Source: RUG11272 sp045226335
GTDB lineage: Bacteria > Bacillota > Clostridia > Christensenellales > Aristaeellaceae
NCBI GenBank assembly: GCA_045226335.1
Contig: JBGVCH010000002.1
Span: 3,241-67,240, forward strand
DNA: 64,000 bases
Direction: 5' to 3'
This document shows positions 34,262 to 42,219 of the stretch, piece after piece; position 1 is the first letter of the stretch; every line of letters starts with the position of its first letter. Under the pieces are notes generated by a model. That model made no database searches, was not told the origin of the DNA, and worked only from the letters and a program-made list of their open reading frames with translations. Position numbers and translations under genes: made by a program.

Positions 34262-34750
34262 ATGAAGAAATACGGTTGGATCGCGCTGCTGGTCCTGGCG
34301 GCGGACCGGGTCACCAAGCTGCTGGCGGTTCGCCTGGCGGAGCCCGTGACGCTGATCCCCGGCGTCCTGGGCCTGCGCTGCGCGGAGAACACCGGCATGG
34401 CCTTCAGCCTGCTGAGCGGCAGGCCCTGGCTGCTGGGGATCCTGTCCGCGGCGGTCATCGCGGCGGCCTTTCTCCTGCTGCGGGGGCTGCCCTTCCGGGG
34501 CTTCTCCATGACCGCCCTGATGTTCATGCTGGGCGGCGCCGTGGGAAACGCCGTCGACCGGTTCTTCACGGGCTACGTGATCGACATGGTGGAGATCCTC
34601 GCCTTTTCCTTCCCCATCTTCAACGTGGCGGACAGCTTCCTGACGGTGGGCTGCGCCATGCTGATCTGGTCCCTGATCCGCCGGCCGGACGAGTGGAAAA
34701 AGCAGCCGGCGCGCGAAAAACCGGAGGAGCCGAAGAATGGAAGCCATTGA
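34262..34750 (+). CDS. lspA: Lipoprotein signal peptidase (signal peptidase II)
   Basis: A 162-residue membrane aspartyl protease that removes prolipoprotein signal peptides after lipidation. Four membrane helices are visible. The catalytic Asp residues lie in GNAVDRFFTGYVIDMV and FPIFNVADSFLTVG, and CAENTGMAFSLL is the conserved substrate-side motif. AAAGGAAG precedes the ATG. The gene overlaps rluD by 14 bases, the usual lspA-rluD pairing in Firmicutes. Confidence 0.95.
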   Translation: MKKYGWIALLVLAADRVTKLLAVRLAEPVTLIPGVLGLRCAENTGMAFSLLSGRPWLLGILSAAVIAAAFLLLRGLPFRGFSMTALMFMLGGAVGNAVDRFFTGYVIDMVEILAFSFPIFNVADSFLTVGCAMLIWSLIRRPDEWKKQPAREKPEEPKNGSH

Positions 34751-35675
34751 GAGAACCGTGGAGGGCACGGCCGACGGGCGGCGGCTGGACGTGATGCTGG
34801 CGGAATGGGCCGGCCTCACCCGCTCCAGAGTCTCCGCCCTCATCGGAGAGGGCTGCTGCACGGTGGAGGGCAGGCCTGCGCCGAAGCCCGGCGCGGTCCC
34901 GCCGCAGGGCGCCGCGGTACGGTTGACCATCCCCGCCCCCAGGCCCGCAGAGCCTCAGCCCGAGGACATCCCGCTGGAGATCCTCCACCAGGACGCCGAC
35001 CTGGCCGTGGTGGTGAAACCCTGCGGCATGGTGGTGCATCCCGCCGCCGGCAACGAGGACGGCACGCTGGTCAACGCCCTGCTGTACGCCATGGATCAGC
35101 TGGGGGGCATCGGGGGCGTCATGCGGCCGGGAATCGTCCACCGGCTGGACAAGGACACCTCCGGCCTGCTGCTGGTGGCCAAGAACGACCCGGCCCAGCT
35201 GGCCCTGAGCCGGCAGCTGCAGGACCGGGATGTGGAGAAGCACTATCTGGCCCTGGTGGAGGGCAGCATGGCGGAGCCGGCCGGGCGGATCGACCAGCCC
35301 ATCGGCCGCTCCAAAAAGGACCGGAAGAAGATGGCCATCGACCCGCAGGGCCGGGAAGCGCACACGGAATGGACCGTTCTGGCGGAGGGCGACCGCTGCT
35401 CGCTGCTGGACGTCCACATCCTCACCGGCCGCACCCATCAGATCCGGGTCCATATGCGATCCGCCGGCCACCCGGTCTGCGGCGACCCCATCTACGGGTT
35501 TGAGCGCGGCCTGAAGGTGCCCCGGCTGATGCTGCACGCCTGGACCCTGGCCTTCCGCCACCCGGTGAGCGGCAAAATGATGCGCTTCACGGCACCTCTG
35601 CCGGAAGCCTTCGTCCGGGGGCTCACGGGGCACGGCATTTCCCAAGACCTCATTCAGGAGCTGAATCCGCAATGA
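34737..35675 (+). CDS. rluD: Ribosomal large-subunit pseudouridine synthase, RluD type
   Basis: A 312-residue enzyme. An N-terminal S4 RNA-binding domain (LDVMLAEWAGLTRSRVSALI) is joined to the RluA-family catalytic domain with IVHRLDKDTSGLLLVAKN, where the Asp is catalytic. LTGRTHQIRVHM is the second signature. It probably modifies 23S rRNA uridines; the exact site is inferred only from the RluD-like layout. It overlaps lspA upstream and the acyltransferase-like gene downstream by ATGA, implying translational coupling. Confidence 0.9.
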   Translation: MEAIERTVEGTADGRRLDVMLAEWAGLTRSRVSALIGEGCCTVEGRPAPKPGAVPPQGAAVRLTIPAPRPAEPQPEDIPLEILHQDADLAVVVKPCGMVVHPAAGNEDGTLVNALLYAMDQLGGIGGVMRPGIVHRLDKDTSGLLLVAKNDPAQLALSRQLQDRDVEKHYLALVEGSMAEPAGRIDQPIGRSKKDRKKMAIDPQGREAHTEWTVLAEGDRCSLLDVHILTGRTHQIRVHMRSAGHPVCGDPIYGFERGLKVPRLMLHAWTLAFRHPVSGKMMRFTAPLPEAFVRGLTGHGISQDLIQELNPQ

Positions 35676-36340
35676 AGACCAAACGGCTTTTCCGGTTCTA
35701 TCGGGGGATCATCCGCCTGTGCTTCGGCCAGTACCGCACCGAGTGGGATGTCCCCTTTGACGGCACCCCGTCGGTGTTCTGCCCCAACCACGAGCGGAGC
35801 CGCGGCCCCATCATCATGTCCTGCCTCTTTGAGCGCTGGGACAGCACAAGGACCTGGTTCAGCGCCATCACCATCGACCGGAAGGCGCTGCCCAACTACG
35901 TCCGCATCGACCACTGGTGGGACCACAACAGCAAGCTCCACTGGTTCTACAACATCACCGTGCCCTACATCACCGCCCTGCTGCTGCCCCACTTCATGAA
36001 GACCATCCCCGGCATTCCCGTCTACTATGACAAGAATGTCACCAAGACCTTCAAGCTCAGCACCGACGCCCTGAGCCGGGGCGAGAGCGTCAGCATCTTC
36101 GCCCAGGAGGTCAACGGCTACAAGAGCCATGAGCAGCAGCTGCGCAGCGGTTTTCTGCTCATCGCGCCCCTGGCGTGGAAGCGCTGCGGGATCCGGCTGA
36201 AGTTCTACCCCGTGCACATCGACCGGAAGCAGCGCCTGATCCACGTCCTGGCCCCCGTGGAGTACGACCCGGACATCCCCTTCCAGGAGCAGGAGCCGGT
36301 GTTGCTGGAAAAGCTCAGCGCCGGGGTGTGGGACGAGTGA
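35672..36340 (+). CDS. Acyltransferase-like protein with altered active-site motif
   Basis: A 222-residue protein that resembles PlsC-type glycerolipid acyltransferases in size and layout but lacks their key residues. At the position of the HxxxxD motif it reads CPNHERSRGP, with Gly where the Asp should be. At the FPEGTR position it reads IFAQEVNGYKS. It has no clear membrane helix beyond a hydrophobic patch near YITALLLPHFM. It may be an inactive homologue or a different transferase. It overlaps rluD by 4 bases and is the last gene before the repeat. Confidence 0.5.
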   Translation: MKTKRLFRFYRGIIRLCFGQYRTEWDVPFDGTPSVFCPNHERSRGPIIMSCLFERWDSTRTWFSAITIDRKALPNYVRIDHWWDHNSKLHWFYNITVPYITALLLPHFMKTIPGIPVYYDKNVTKTFKLSTDALSRGESVSIFAQEVNGYKSHEQQLRSGFLLIAPLAWKRCGIRLKFYPVHIDRKQRLIHVLAPVEYDPDIPFQEQEPVLLEKLSAGVWDE

Positions 36341-36395
36341 ACGGCCCCGGTCTCCTTCTTCTCTCGAACCGGTCCCGGTGAACTGATTATACGAA

Positions 36396-36519
36396 TCTCA
36401 ATTCAGAATGCTGAGCAAAGCAAAGGGATTTCGCGGTCTGCGGACCGCGACCAAGGCTTTCCGATCGCCCTGGACCTTCGGGTCCATACCCTTGCATGAC
36501 TTGTGATTCTTAATTGAGA
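36396..36519. repeat. Structured intergenic repeat, copy 2, with terminal inverted repeats
   Basis: The core 36423-36512 aligns base for base with 9501-9590. Here it is flanked by near-perfect inverted repeats: TCTCAATTCAGAAT (36396-36409) and ATTCTTAATTGAGA (36506-36519), 13 of 14 bases complementary. The internal 7-bp hairpin is at 36432-36449. GGACC-TTCG-GGTCC at 36472-36485 forms a second tetraloop hairpin. The element lies between convergent genes and is followed at once by a bidirectional terminator. Confidence 0.85.
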
Positions 36520-36528
36520 ATGGTATCA

Positions 36529-36561
36529 AAACGCCGCGCCTCTTTCCCCGGCGCGGCGTTT
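36529..36561. terminator. Bidirectional terminator next to repeat copy 2
   Basis: AAACGCCGCGCC (36529-36540) pairs with GGCGCGGCGTTT (36550-36561). It separates the acyltransferase-like gene from the convergent P-type ATPase gene. Confidence 0.85.
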
Positions 36562-36564
36562 CGA

Positions 36565-38442
36565 TTACACCCGAATGGCGTTCAGCACCGCCAGCACCAT
36601 GACGCCTACGTCCGCGAAGATAGCCATCCACATGGTGCCCAGGCCCAGGGCGCTGAGGAGCAGGCAGATCAGCTTGACGCCGATGGCGAAGGCGATGTTC
36701 TCCCGGACGATGCGCATACAGCGGCGAGCCAGGCGAATGGCCACGGAGATCTTCAGCGGATCGTCGTCCATCAGCACGATGTCCGCCGCCTCGATGGCCG
36801 CGTCGGAGCCCAGGGCCCCCATGGCGATGCCGAGATCCGAGCGGGTCAGCACCGGCGCGTCGTTGATGCCGTCCCCCACAAAGGCCAGCTTTTCACCGTC
36901 CTTCTTCTCCGCCAGCAGGTCCTCCACCGCCTGCACCTTATCCTGGGGCAGGAGTTCGGCCCGCACCGTGTCGATGCCCAGGTTTTCCGCCACCGCGGCC
37001 GCGGCTTCCCGGCGGTCTCCGGTGAGCATCACGGTTCTCCGCACGCCGTTTCTCCGCAGGGCCTCCACCGCCTCCCGGGCCGTGGGCTTCAGGCTGTCCG
37101 CGATGAGGATGTGGCCGCAATAGGCGCCGTCCACCGCCACGTGCACCACCGTGCCCACGGAATGGCAGGGCTCCGCCGGGACGCCGAAGCGATCCATCAG
37201 CTTGCTGTTCCCCGCCATGACCCGGCGGCCGTCCACCGTGGCCACAACGCCCTCGCCGGCGTACTCCCGGGTGTCCGTCACCCGGGCCGGGTCCAGGGGC
37301 TCGCCGCAGGCCTGCCGCAGGCTCTGGCTGATGGGATGGTTGGAATGGCTTTCCGCCAGGGCGGCCAACGCCAGCATCTCCTTCTCGGGGATAGCGCTGT
37401 GGTGGATCCCGGCCACCTCAAAGACGCCCTGAGTCATGGTGCCGGTCTTGTCAAAGGCCACGATCCGGACGGAGGCCAGGTTCTCCAGCTCGTTGGAGCC
37501 CTTCACCAGCACGCCCTTGCGGCTGGCCCGGCCGATGCCCGCGAAGAAGGTCAGGGGGATGGAGATCACCAGCGCGCAGGGGCAGGAGATCACCAGGAAG
37601 GTCAGGGCCCGCAGCAGCCAGTCGCTCCACAGGGCGTCCCGGCCCAGCAGCAGGGACACCGCCGGCCCCAGCACCGCCAGCGCCACGGCGCTGAGCACCA
37701 CAGCCGGGGTGTACACCCGGGCGAAACGGCTGATGAAGGCCTCGCTGCGGCTCTTGCGGGATGAGGCGGTCTCGATCAGGTCCAGCACCCGGGCCGCGGT
37801 GGATTCCCCGGCCTCCCGATCCGCGCGCATGCGGATCATGCCGCTGAGGTTCACGCAGCCGGAGAGCACCTCGTCCCCCGGCGCCACGTCCCTGGGCAGG
37901 CTCTCCCCCGTCAGGGCCGCGGTGTCCAGGGCGGAATGGCCCGTCAACACCGTGCCGTCCACGGGGATCTTCTCGCCGGGCTTCACCAACAGCACGCTGC
38001 CGATGGCCACCTCGTCCGCGTCCACCGTCTCGCAGCGGCCATCCTCAAGCTCCACGCAGGCGGTGTCCGGCCGGATGTCCATGAGGGCCGTGATGGACTG
38101 GCGGCTCTTGCCCACGGCCACGCTCTGGAACAGCTCGCCGATCTGGTAAAACAGCATCACGGCCACCGCTTCCATGTAGTCCCCGGTCCGGATCCGGCCC
38201 AGGACAAAGGCGCCCACCGTGGCCAGCGCCATCAGAAAGCACTCGTCAAAGGGCTGACGGTTGACCAGCCCCTTTCCGGCCTTCCGCAGCACGTCCCAGC
38301 CGATGACCAGGTACGGGATCACGTACAGCCCGAAGGTGAGCCAGCCGTTCCACACCGTCTCCACATGGATGAAGTACAGCGCGGCCAGCATCGCCGCCGT
38401 CAGGATGATCCGGTACAGCACCCGCTTCTGCTTGCGATTCAC
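36565..38442 (-). CDS. Zinc/cadmium-exporting P1B-type ATPase
   Basis: A 625-residue heavy-metal P-type ATPase. Signatures in order are the actuator TGES (AALTGESLPRD), the membrane metal motif SCPCALVISIP, the phosphorylation motif DKTGTMTQG, the HP motif SNHPISQS and the hinge GDGINDAPVL. The last helix reads FADVGVMVLAVLNAIRV, with the Asp expected in Zn/Cd/Pb pumps of the ZntA/CadA group. There is no N-terminal metal-binding domain in the chain; a separate small protein supplies one. The start is GTG with GAAAGAAGG upstream. It is transcribed from an operator-controlled promoter. Confidence 0.93.
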   Translation of the reverse strand: MNRKQKRVLYRIILTAAMLAALYFIHVETVWNGWLTFGLYVIPYLVIGWDVLRKAGKGLVNRQPFDECFLMALATVGAFVLGRIRTGDYMEAVAVMLFYQIGELFQSVAVGKSRQSITALMDIRPDTACVELEDGRCETVDADEVAIGSVLLVKPGEKIPVDGTVLTGHSALDTAALTGESLPRDVAPGDEVLSGCVNLSGMIRMRADREAGESTAARVLDLIETASSRKSRSEAFISRFARVYTPAVVLSAVALAVLGPAVSLLLGRDALWSDWLLRALTFLVISCPCALVISIPLTFFAGIGRASRKGVLVKGSNELENLASVRIVAFDKTGTMTQGVFEVAGIHHSAIPEKEMLALAALAESHSNHPISQSLRQACGEPLDPARVTDTREYAGEGVVATVDGRRVMAGNSKLMDRFGVPAEPCHSVGTVVHVAVDGAYCGHILIADSLKPTAREAVEALRRNGVRRTVMLTGDRREAAAAVAENLGIDTVRAELLPQDKVQAVEDLLAEKKDGEKLAFVGDGINDAPVLTRSDLGIAMGALGSDAAIEAADIVLMDDDPLKISVAIRLARRCMRIVRENIAFAIGVKLICLLLSALGLGTMWMAIFADVGVMVLAVLNAIRV

Positions 38443-38469
38443 CTTTTTTCCTTCTTTCCCGGCCTTCCG

Positions 38470-38688
38470 TCACAGGAAGATCTCGCAGTCCGACTCCACG
38501 CGCTTGCAGTTGGCCAGCACGTCCTTCATCACTTTGCCGCAGTCGGCGCCTTCCTCGAAGGTCACCGTCATTTTGAGGGTCATGTAGTTCACCACGGCGC
38601 CGGCCACCCCGGGGGTCTTGCAGGCCGCGGCTTCCATCTTGTTGGCGCAGTTGGCACAATCCACATCGATCTTGTAGGTCTTCTTCAT
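38470..38688 (-). CDS. Stand-alone heavy-metal-associated (HMA-type) protein
   Basis: A 72-residue ferredoxin-like HMA domain beginning KKTYKIDVDCANCANKME. CANC is the expected metal-binding pair, and GVAGAVVNYMTLKMTVTF follows the usual beta-alpha-beta pattern. The ATG at 38688 is preferred because AAGGAGGG lies 8 bases upstream. Further Cys residues near the end (GADCGK, ANCKR, SDCEIFL) are extra. It lies 27 bases before the P-type ATPase and acts as its detached metal-binding or chaperone domain. Confidence 0.88.
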   Translation of the reverse strand: MKKTYKIDVDCANCANKMEAAACKTPGVAGAVVNYMTLKMTVTFEEGADCGKVMKDVLANCKRVESDCEIFL

Positions 38689-38709
38689 GCCGGTTCCCTC
38701 CTTGTCTTT

Positions 38710-38731
38710 CATATGAACAGTTGTTCATATG
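38710..38731. promoter_or_regulatory. ArsR/SmtB-type operator
   Basis: A perfect 22-base palindrome: half-sites CATATGAACA and TGTTCATATG separated by GT. It matches the ATATGAACA-type 12-2-12 boxes bound by ArsR/SmtB zinc or cadmium sensors. It lies just downstream of the -10 of the metal-efflux promoter, where binding would block transcription until metal releases the repressor. No ArsR-family gene was found in the window. Confidence 0.82.
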
Positions 38732-38739
38732 TCATGGAA

Positions 38740-38768
38740 AATATACCACGTTCATCGCCGCTTGTCAA
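38740..38768 (-). promoter_or_regulatory. Promoter of the metal-efflux operon
   Basis: On the minus strand a perfect TTGACA (38768-38763), 17 bases and TATATT (38745-38740). The ArsR/SmtB-type palindrome starts 8 bases beyond the -10, covering the expected start site. Confidence 0.85.
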
Positions 38769-38804
38769 TGCCCCCGGGAACTTTTTGTTTCGGCCGCCGC
38801 AGTA

Positions 38805-38833
38805 TTGACAACCCGGGCATTTGGCGGCATAAT
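38805..38833 (+). promoter_or_regulatory. Promoter for DUF512-der-plsY
   Basis: TTGACA (38805-38810), 17 bases and CATAAT (38828-38833). The DUF512 gene starts 41 bases downstream. Confidence 0.75.
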
Positions 38834-38873
38834 TCATGGGTAGAGATTTGCTTCCGGAAAGGGTGGGACGGCT

Positions 38874-40178
38874 GTGGCGACCGGGATTCAAAGCGTGGCT
38901 CCGGGGTCTGCGGCCGATCGCGCCGGGCTGCGGGCGGGAGACCTGCTGCTCTCCATCGCGGGCGAGCCGGTCATCGACCAGATCGACTACCAGGCCCTCA
39001 CCGCCCACGACGCCTTTCCCCTGACCTACAGCCGGGACGGACAGACCCGCACCGTCAGCATCGAAAAGGCGGATTGGGAGCCCCTGGGCCTGACCCTGGA
39101 CGAGACCATCGTGTCCAATCCCCGGCCCTGCGCCAATCGGTGCGTCTTCTGCTTCATCGACCAGATGCCCCCCAGCATGCGGGAGAGCCTGTACGTCAAG
39201 GACGACGACTGGCGGCTCTCCCTGATGATGGGCAATTATATCACCATGACCAACATGTCCGACGCGGAGTTCGACCGGGTGCTGCGCCGTCGGGTGAGCC
39301 CGCTGTACATCTCCGTGCACGCTACGGATCCGGAGGTCCGGGTCCGGATGCTGAAGAATCCCCGGGCCGCCCAGCTGATGCCCCGGCTGCGCCGCCTGAA
39401 GGAGGCGGGGCTCCGGTTCCACTGCCAGGTGGTGCTGTGCCCCGGGTGGAACGACGGACCCGTCCTGGACCGCACCCTGACGGAGCTGGCCGCCCTCTGG
39501 CCCGCCGCCCGGTCCGTGGCGCTGGTCCCCGTCGGGCTGACCCGCTTCCGGGAGCGCCTGGAGCACTTGGAACCCTACGACAGGGAAAAAGCCCTGCGGC
39601 TGCTGGCCCAGGCGGAGCCCTGGCGGGAGCGCTTTCTCCGGGAGCTGGGCACCCGCTTCGTCTTCCCGGCGGACGAGTTCTACTGTCTCTCCGGCCACCC
39701 CTTCCCCGAGGACGAGGCCTACGAGGACTACCCGCAAATCGAGAACGGCGTGGGCATGCTCCGGCAGTTTGAGACGGACCTCCGCTTCGCCGCGGAGGAC
39801 GAGCCCGTGGCGGAAACCGCGCCCCGGGAGCTGGTCATCGCCTGCGGGACCTCCGTGGCCCCGTACATGGAGCGCTGGTGCGGCGAGCTGGCGCCCCGGG
39901 GCACCCGGGTCCGGGTGATCCCCGTGATCAACCGCTATTTCGGAGAATCTATCACCGTCACCGGCCTCATCACCGGCCAGGACCTGCTGGCCACCGTCCG
40001 GGATGTGGAGGCGGACGCGATTCTCATCACCCGGAGCATGCTCCGCGCGGACAGCGAGCTGTTCCTGGACAATATGACCCTGACGGAGCTGCGCGCCGGC
40101 CTCCGGTCCCCGCTGTACGCGGTGGAGAACACCGGGGAGTGCCTGTGGCGTGCGCTCAGCGGTCAGGAAGGATGGTAA
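38874..40178 (+). CDS. DUF512 protein with PDZ-like and radical-SAM-like domains
   Basis: A 434-residue protein. The N-terminus is a PDZ-like fold (SVAPGSAADRAGLRAGDLLLSIAG). It is followed by a radical-SAM-like cysteine motif, PCANRCVFCFIDQMP (CxxxCxxC), and the DUF512 C-terminal domain. No function is established for the family. It begins at GTG after GGAAAGGG. In many Clostridia it stands directly before der, as here, 5 bases before the der start, which suggests a link to ribosome or RNA maturation. Confidence 0.85.
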   Translation: MATGIQSVAPGSAADRAGLRAGDLLLSIAGEPVIDQIDYQALTAHDAFPLTYSRDGQTRTVSIEKADWEPLGLTLDETIVSNPRPCANRCVFCFIDQMPPSMRESLYVKDDDWRLSLMMGNYITMTNMSDAEFDRVLRRRVSPLYISVHATDPEVRVRMLKNPRAAQLMPRLRRLKEAGLRFHCQVVLCPGWNDGPVLDRTLTELAALWPAARSVALVPVGLTRFRERLEHLEPYDREKALRLLAQAEPWRERFLRELGTRFVFPADEFYCLSGHPFPEDEAYEDYPQIENGVGMLRQFETDLRFAAEDEPVAETAPRELVIACGTSVAPYMERWCGELAPRGTRVRVIPVINRYFGESITVTGLITGQDLLATVRDVEADAILITRSMLRADSELFLDNMTLTELRAGLRSPLYAVENTGECLWRALSGQEGW

Positions 40179-40183
40179 CGCAC

Positions 40184-41515
40184 ATGGCAAAACCCCTCGT
40201 GGCGGTGGTAGGCCGCCCCAACGTAGGCAAATCCACGTTCTTCAACAAGGTGGCCGGGCGCCGGATCTCCATCGTGGAAGACACCCCCGGCGTCACCCGG
40301 GACCGCATCTACACGGATGTGGAATGGCAGGGCCGCAGGCTGACCCTCGTCGACACCGGCGGCATCGACATCCACTCCGACGACGTGTTCCTGCGGGAAA
40401 TGCGGCATCAGGCGCAGATCGCCATCGACACCGCCGACGTCATCTGCTTTTTCACCGACGGCCGCACCGGGCTCACGGACGAGGACCGGGACGTGGCGGA
40501 CCTGCTGCGCCGCTCCGACAAGCCGGTGATCCTGGTGGTGAACAAGATCGACCACATCACCCAGACGGATCAGATGTACGAGTTCTACGAGCTGGGGCTG
40601 GGAGATCCCATGCCCATCAGCGCGGCCAACATGATGGGGCTGGGCGACCTGCTGGACGCCATCTGCGCCGCCGCGCCTCCGCAGTCGGATGAAGGGGACG
40701 AGCAGGGCCACGTCATGCAGCTGGCCGTGGTGGGCCGGCCCAACGTGGGCAAGAGCTCCCTGTGCAACCGGCTGCTGGGCCAGGAGCGCTCCATGGTGTC
40801 GGACATCGCCGGCACCACCCGGGACGCCATCGACACCATGCTCACCGCCCGGGACGGCAGCCGCTACAACATCATCGATACCGCCGGCATCCGCAAGAAG
40901 AGCCAGGTGGAGGACGAGAGCCTGGAGAAGTACAGCGTGCTCCGGGCCATCGCTGCCATCCAGCGCTGTGACGTGGCCCTGCTGCTCATCGACGCCAACG
41001 ACGGCGTGACGGAGCAGGACACCAAGATCGCCGGCATCATCCACGACGAGGGCAAGGCCGCCGTCATCGTGGTGAACAAGTGGGACGCCATCGAAAAGGA
41101 AACGGGCACCATGGAGACCTTCCGCAAGGAAGTCTGCGACGCCCTGAAGTTCATGGACTACGTGCCCGTGGTCTTCCTCTCCGCCAAAACCGGCCAGCGG
41201 GTGAACACCCTGCTGGAGACCTGCGACCGGGTCTGGGCGCAGTGGACCAAGCGCATTCCCACCGGCACGCTCAACGACGTGCTCACCGACGCCATGGCGG
41301 ACGTTCAGCCCCCGGCCTCCAGCGGCCGCCGGCTCAAGATCTACTACGTCACCCAGCAGGGCACCTGTCCGCCCACCTTCATCTTCTTCGTCAACGACGA
41401 GAAGCTGATGCACTTCGCCTACAAGCGCTATCTGGAGAACTACTTCCGGAAGACCTTCGACTTCACCGGCACGCCGCTGCGCTTCATCATCCGGGAGAAA
41501 ACCAGGGAGGCATAA
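40184..41515 (+). CDS. der: GTPase Der (EngA)
   Basis: A 443-residue tandem GTPase needed for 50S ribosomal subunit assembly. Two full G domains are visible. G1 is VVGRPNVGKSTFFNKVAGR with DTPGVTRDR, and NKID completes it. The second is VVGRPNVGKSSLCNRLLGQ with IAGTTRDAID and NKWDAIEK. A C-terminal KH-like domain ends YFRKTFDFTGTPLRF. The ATG at 40184 is chosen over the one at 40172, which touches the GGAAGG sequence. Confidence 0.97.
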   Translation: MAKPLVAVVGRPNVGKSTFFNKVAGRRISIVEDTPGVTRDRIYTDVEWQGRRLTLVDTGGIDIHSDDVFLREMRHQAQIAIDTADVICFFTDGRTGLTDEDRDVADLLRRSDKPVILVVNKIDHITQTDQMYEFYELGLGDPMPISAANMMGLGDLLDAICAAAPPQSDEGDEQGHVMQLAVVGRPNVGKSSLCNRLLGQERSMVSDIAGTTRDAIDTMLTARDGSRYNIIDTAGIRKKSQVEDESLEKYSVLRAIAAIQRCDVALLLIDANDGVTEQDTKIAGIIHDEGKAAVIVVNKWDAIEKETGTMETFRKEVCDALKFMDYVPVVFLSAKTGQRVNTLLETCDRVWAQWTKRIPTGTLNDVLTDAMADVQPPASSGRRLKIYYVTQQGTCPPTFIFFVNDEKLMHFAYKRYLENYFRKTFDFTGTPLRFIIREKTREA

Positions 41516-41520
41516 GCACG

Positions 41521-42135
41521 ATGAATCCTGTTCTGTGTTACATCCTGATTGCTGTGATCGCGTACCTGCTGGGCTCTCTGTCCACGGGCCTGCTGCTGGC
41601 CCGGCTCCGGAGAAAGCCGGATCTTCGGGAAGTGGGCAGCCGGAACACCGGCGCAACCAACGCGCTGCGGGTAATGGGGCTGCGAGACGGCATCCTGGTG
41701 TTTCTGGGAGACATGGCCAAAGCGTTCCTGGCCTGCTGGATCGGCTCCCGGATGGCCGGGTGTCCGGAGGGCGCCTGGCTGGCCGGCCTCTTCGCGGTCG
41801 TCGGCCACAACTGGCCCGTCTTCTTCCAGTTCCGGGGCGGCAAGGGCGCGGCCTGCACCTGCGCGGTCATGATGTACTGCTTCCCGCTCCCGGCCCTCTT
41901 TGCCTTCCTGCTGGGCATCGCCATGATCGCCATCTGGCGGTATGTGTCCGTGGGCTCCATGTCGGTGATCACCGCCTACGCCCTGATCATCACCTTCCTG
42001 GTGGAGCCCGGCAACCTGCTGGCCATCGGCTGGGCCTGGCTGCTGGTGATCCTCCTGGTGGCCCGCCACATCCCCAACATTCAGCGGCTGGCCCAGGGCA
42101 CCGAGCGCAAGCTGGGCCAGAAGGAGCAGACCTGA
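41521..42135 (+). CDS. plsY: Glycerol-3-phosphate acyltransferase PlsY
   Basis: A 204-residue membrane enzyme that transfers the acyl group of acyl-phosphate (from PlsX) to glycerol 3-phosphate. Conserved blocks are AYLLGSLSTGLLLAR, the active-site REVGSRNTGATNALRVMG, GHNWPVFFQFRGGKGAA and VGSMSVI. It begins 5 bases after der. Four to five membrane helices are clear. plsX is at 31495. Confidence 0.96.
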   Translation: MNPVLCYILIAVIAYLLGSLSTGLLLARLRRKPDLREVGSRNTGATNALRVMGLRDGILVFLGDMAKAFLACWIGSRMAGCPEGAWLAGLFAVVGHNWPVFFQFRGGKGAACTCAVMMYCFPLPALFAFLLGIAMIAIWRYVSVGSMSVITAYALIITFLVEPGNLLAIGWAWLLVILLVARHIPNIQRLAQGTERKLGQKEQT

Positions 42136-42150
42136 TCCTCTCCGCGGCAA

Positions 42151-42204
42151 AAACGTCCCCCGCGATCCGTGCTGTCACGCAGGATCGGCGGGGGACGTTC
42201 CTTT
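42151..42204. terminator. Bidirectional terminator between plsY and deoD
   Basis: AACGTCCCCCGC pairs with GCGGGGGACGTT, extended inward by GATCC/GGATC with one bulged base. A and T runs flank it on both sides between two convergent genes. Confidence 0.8.
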
Positions 42205-42219
42205 TGTTCACGGGACGGT

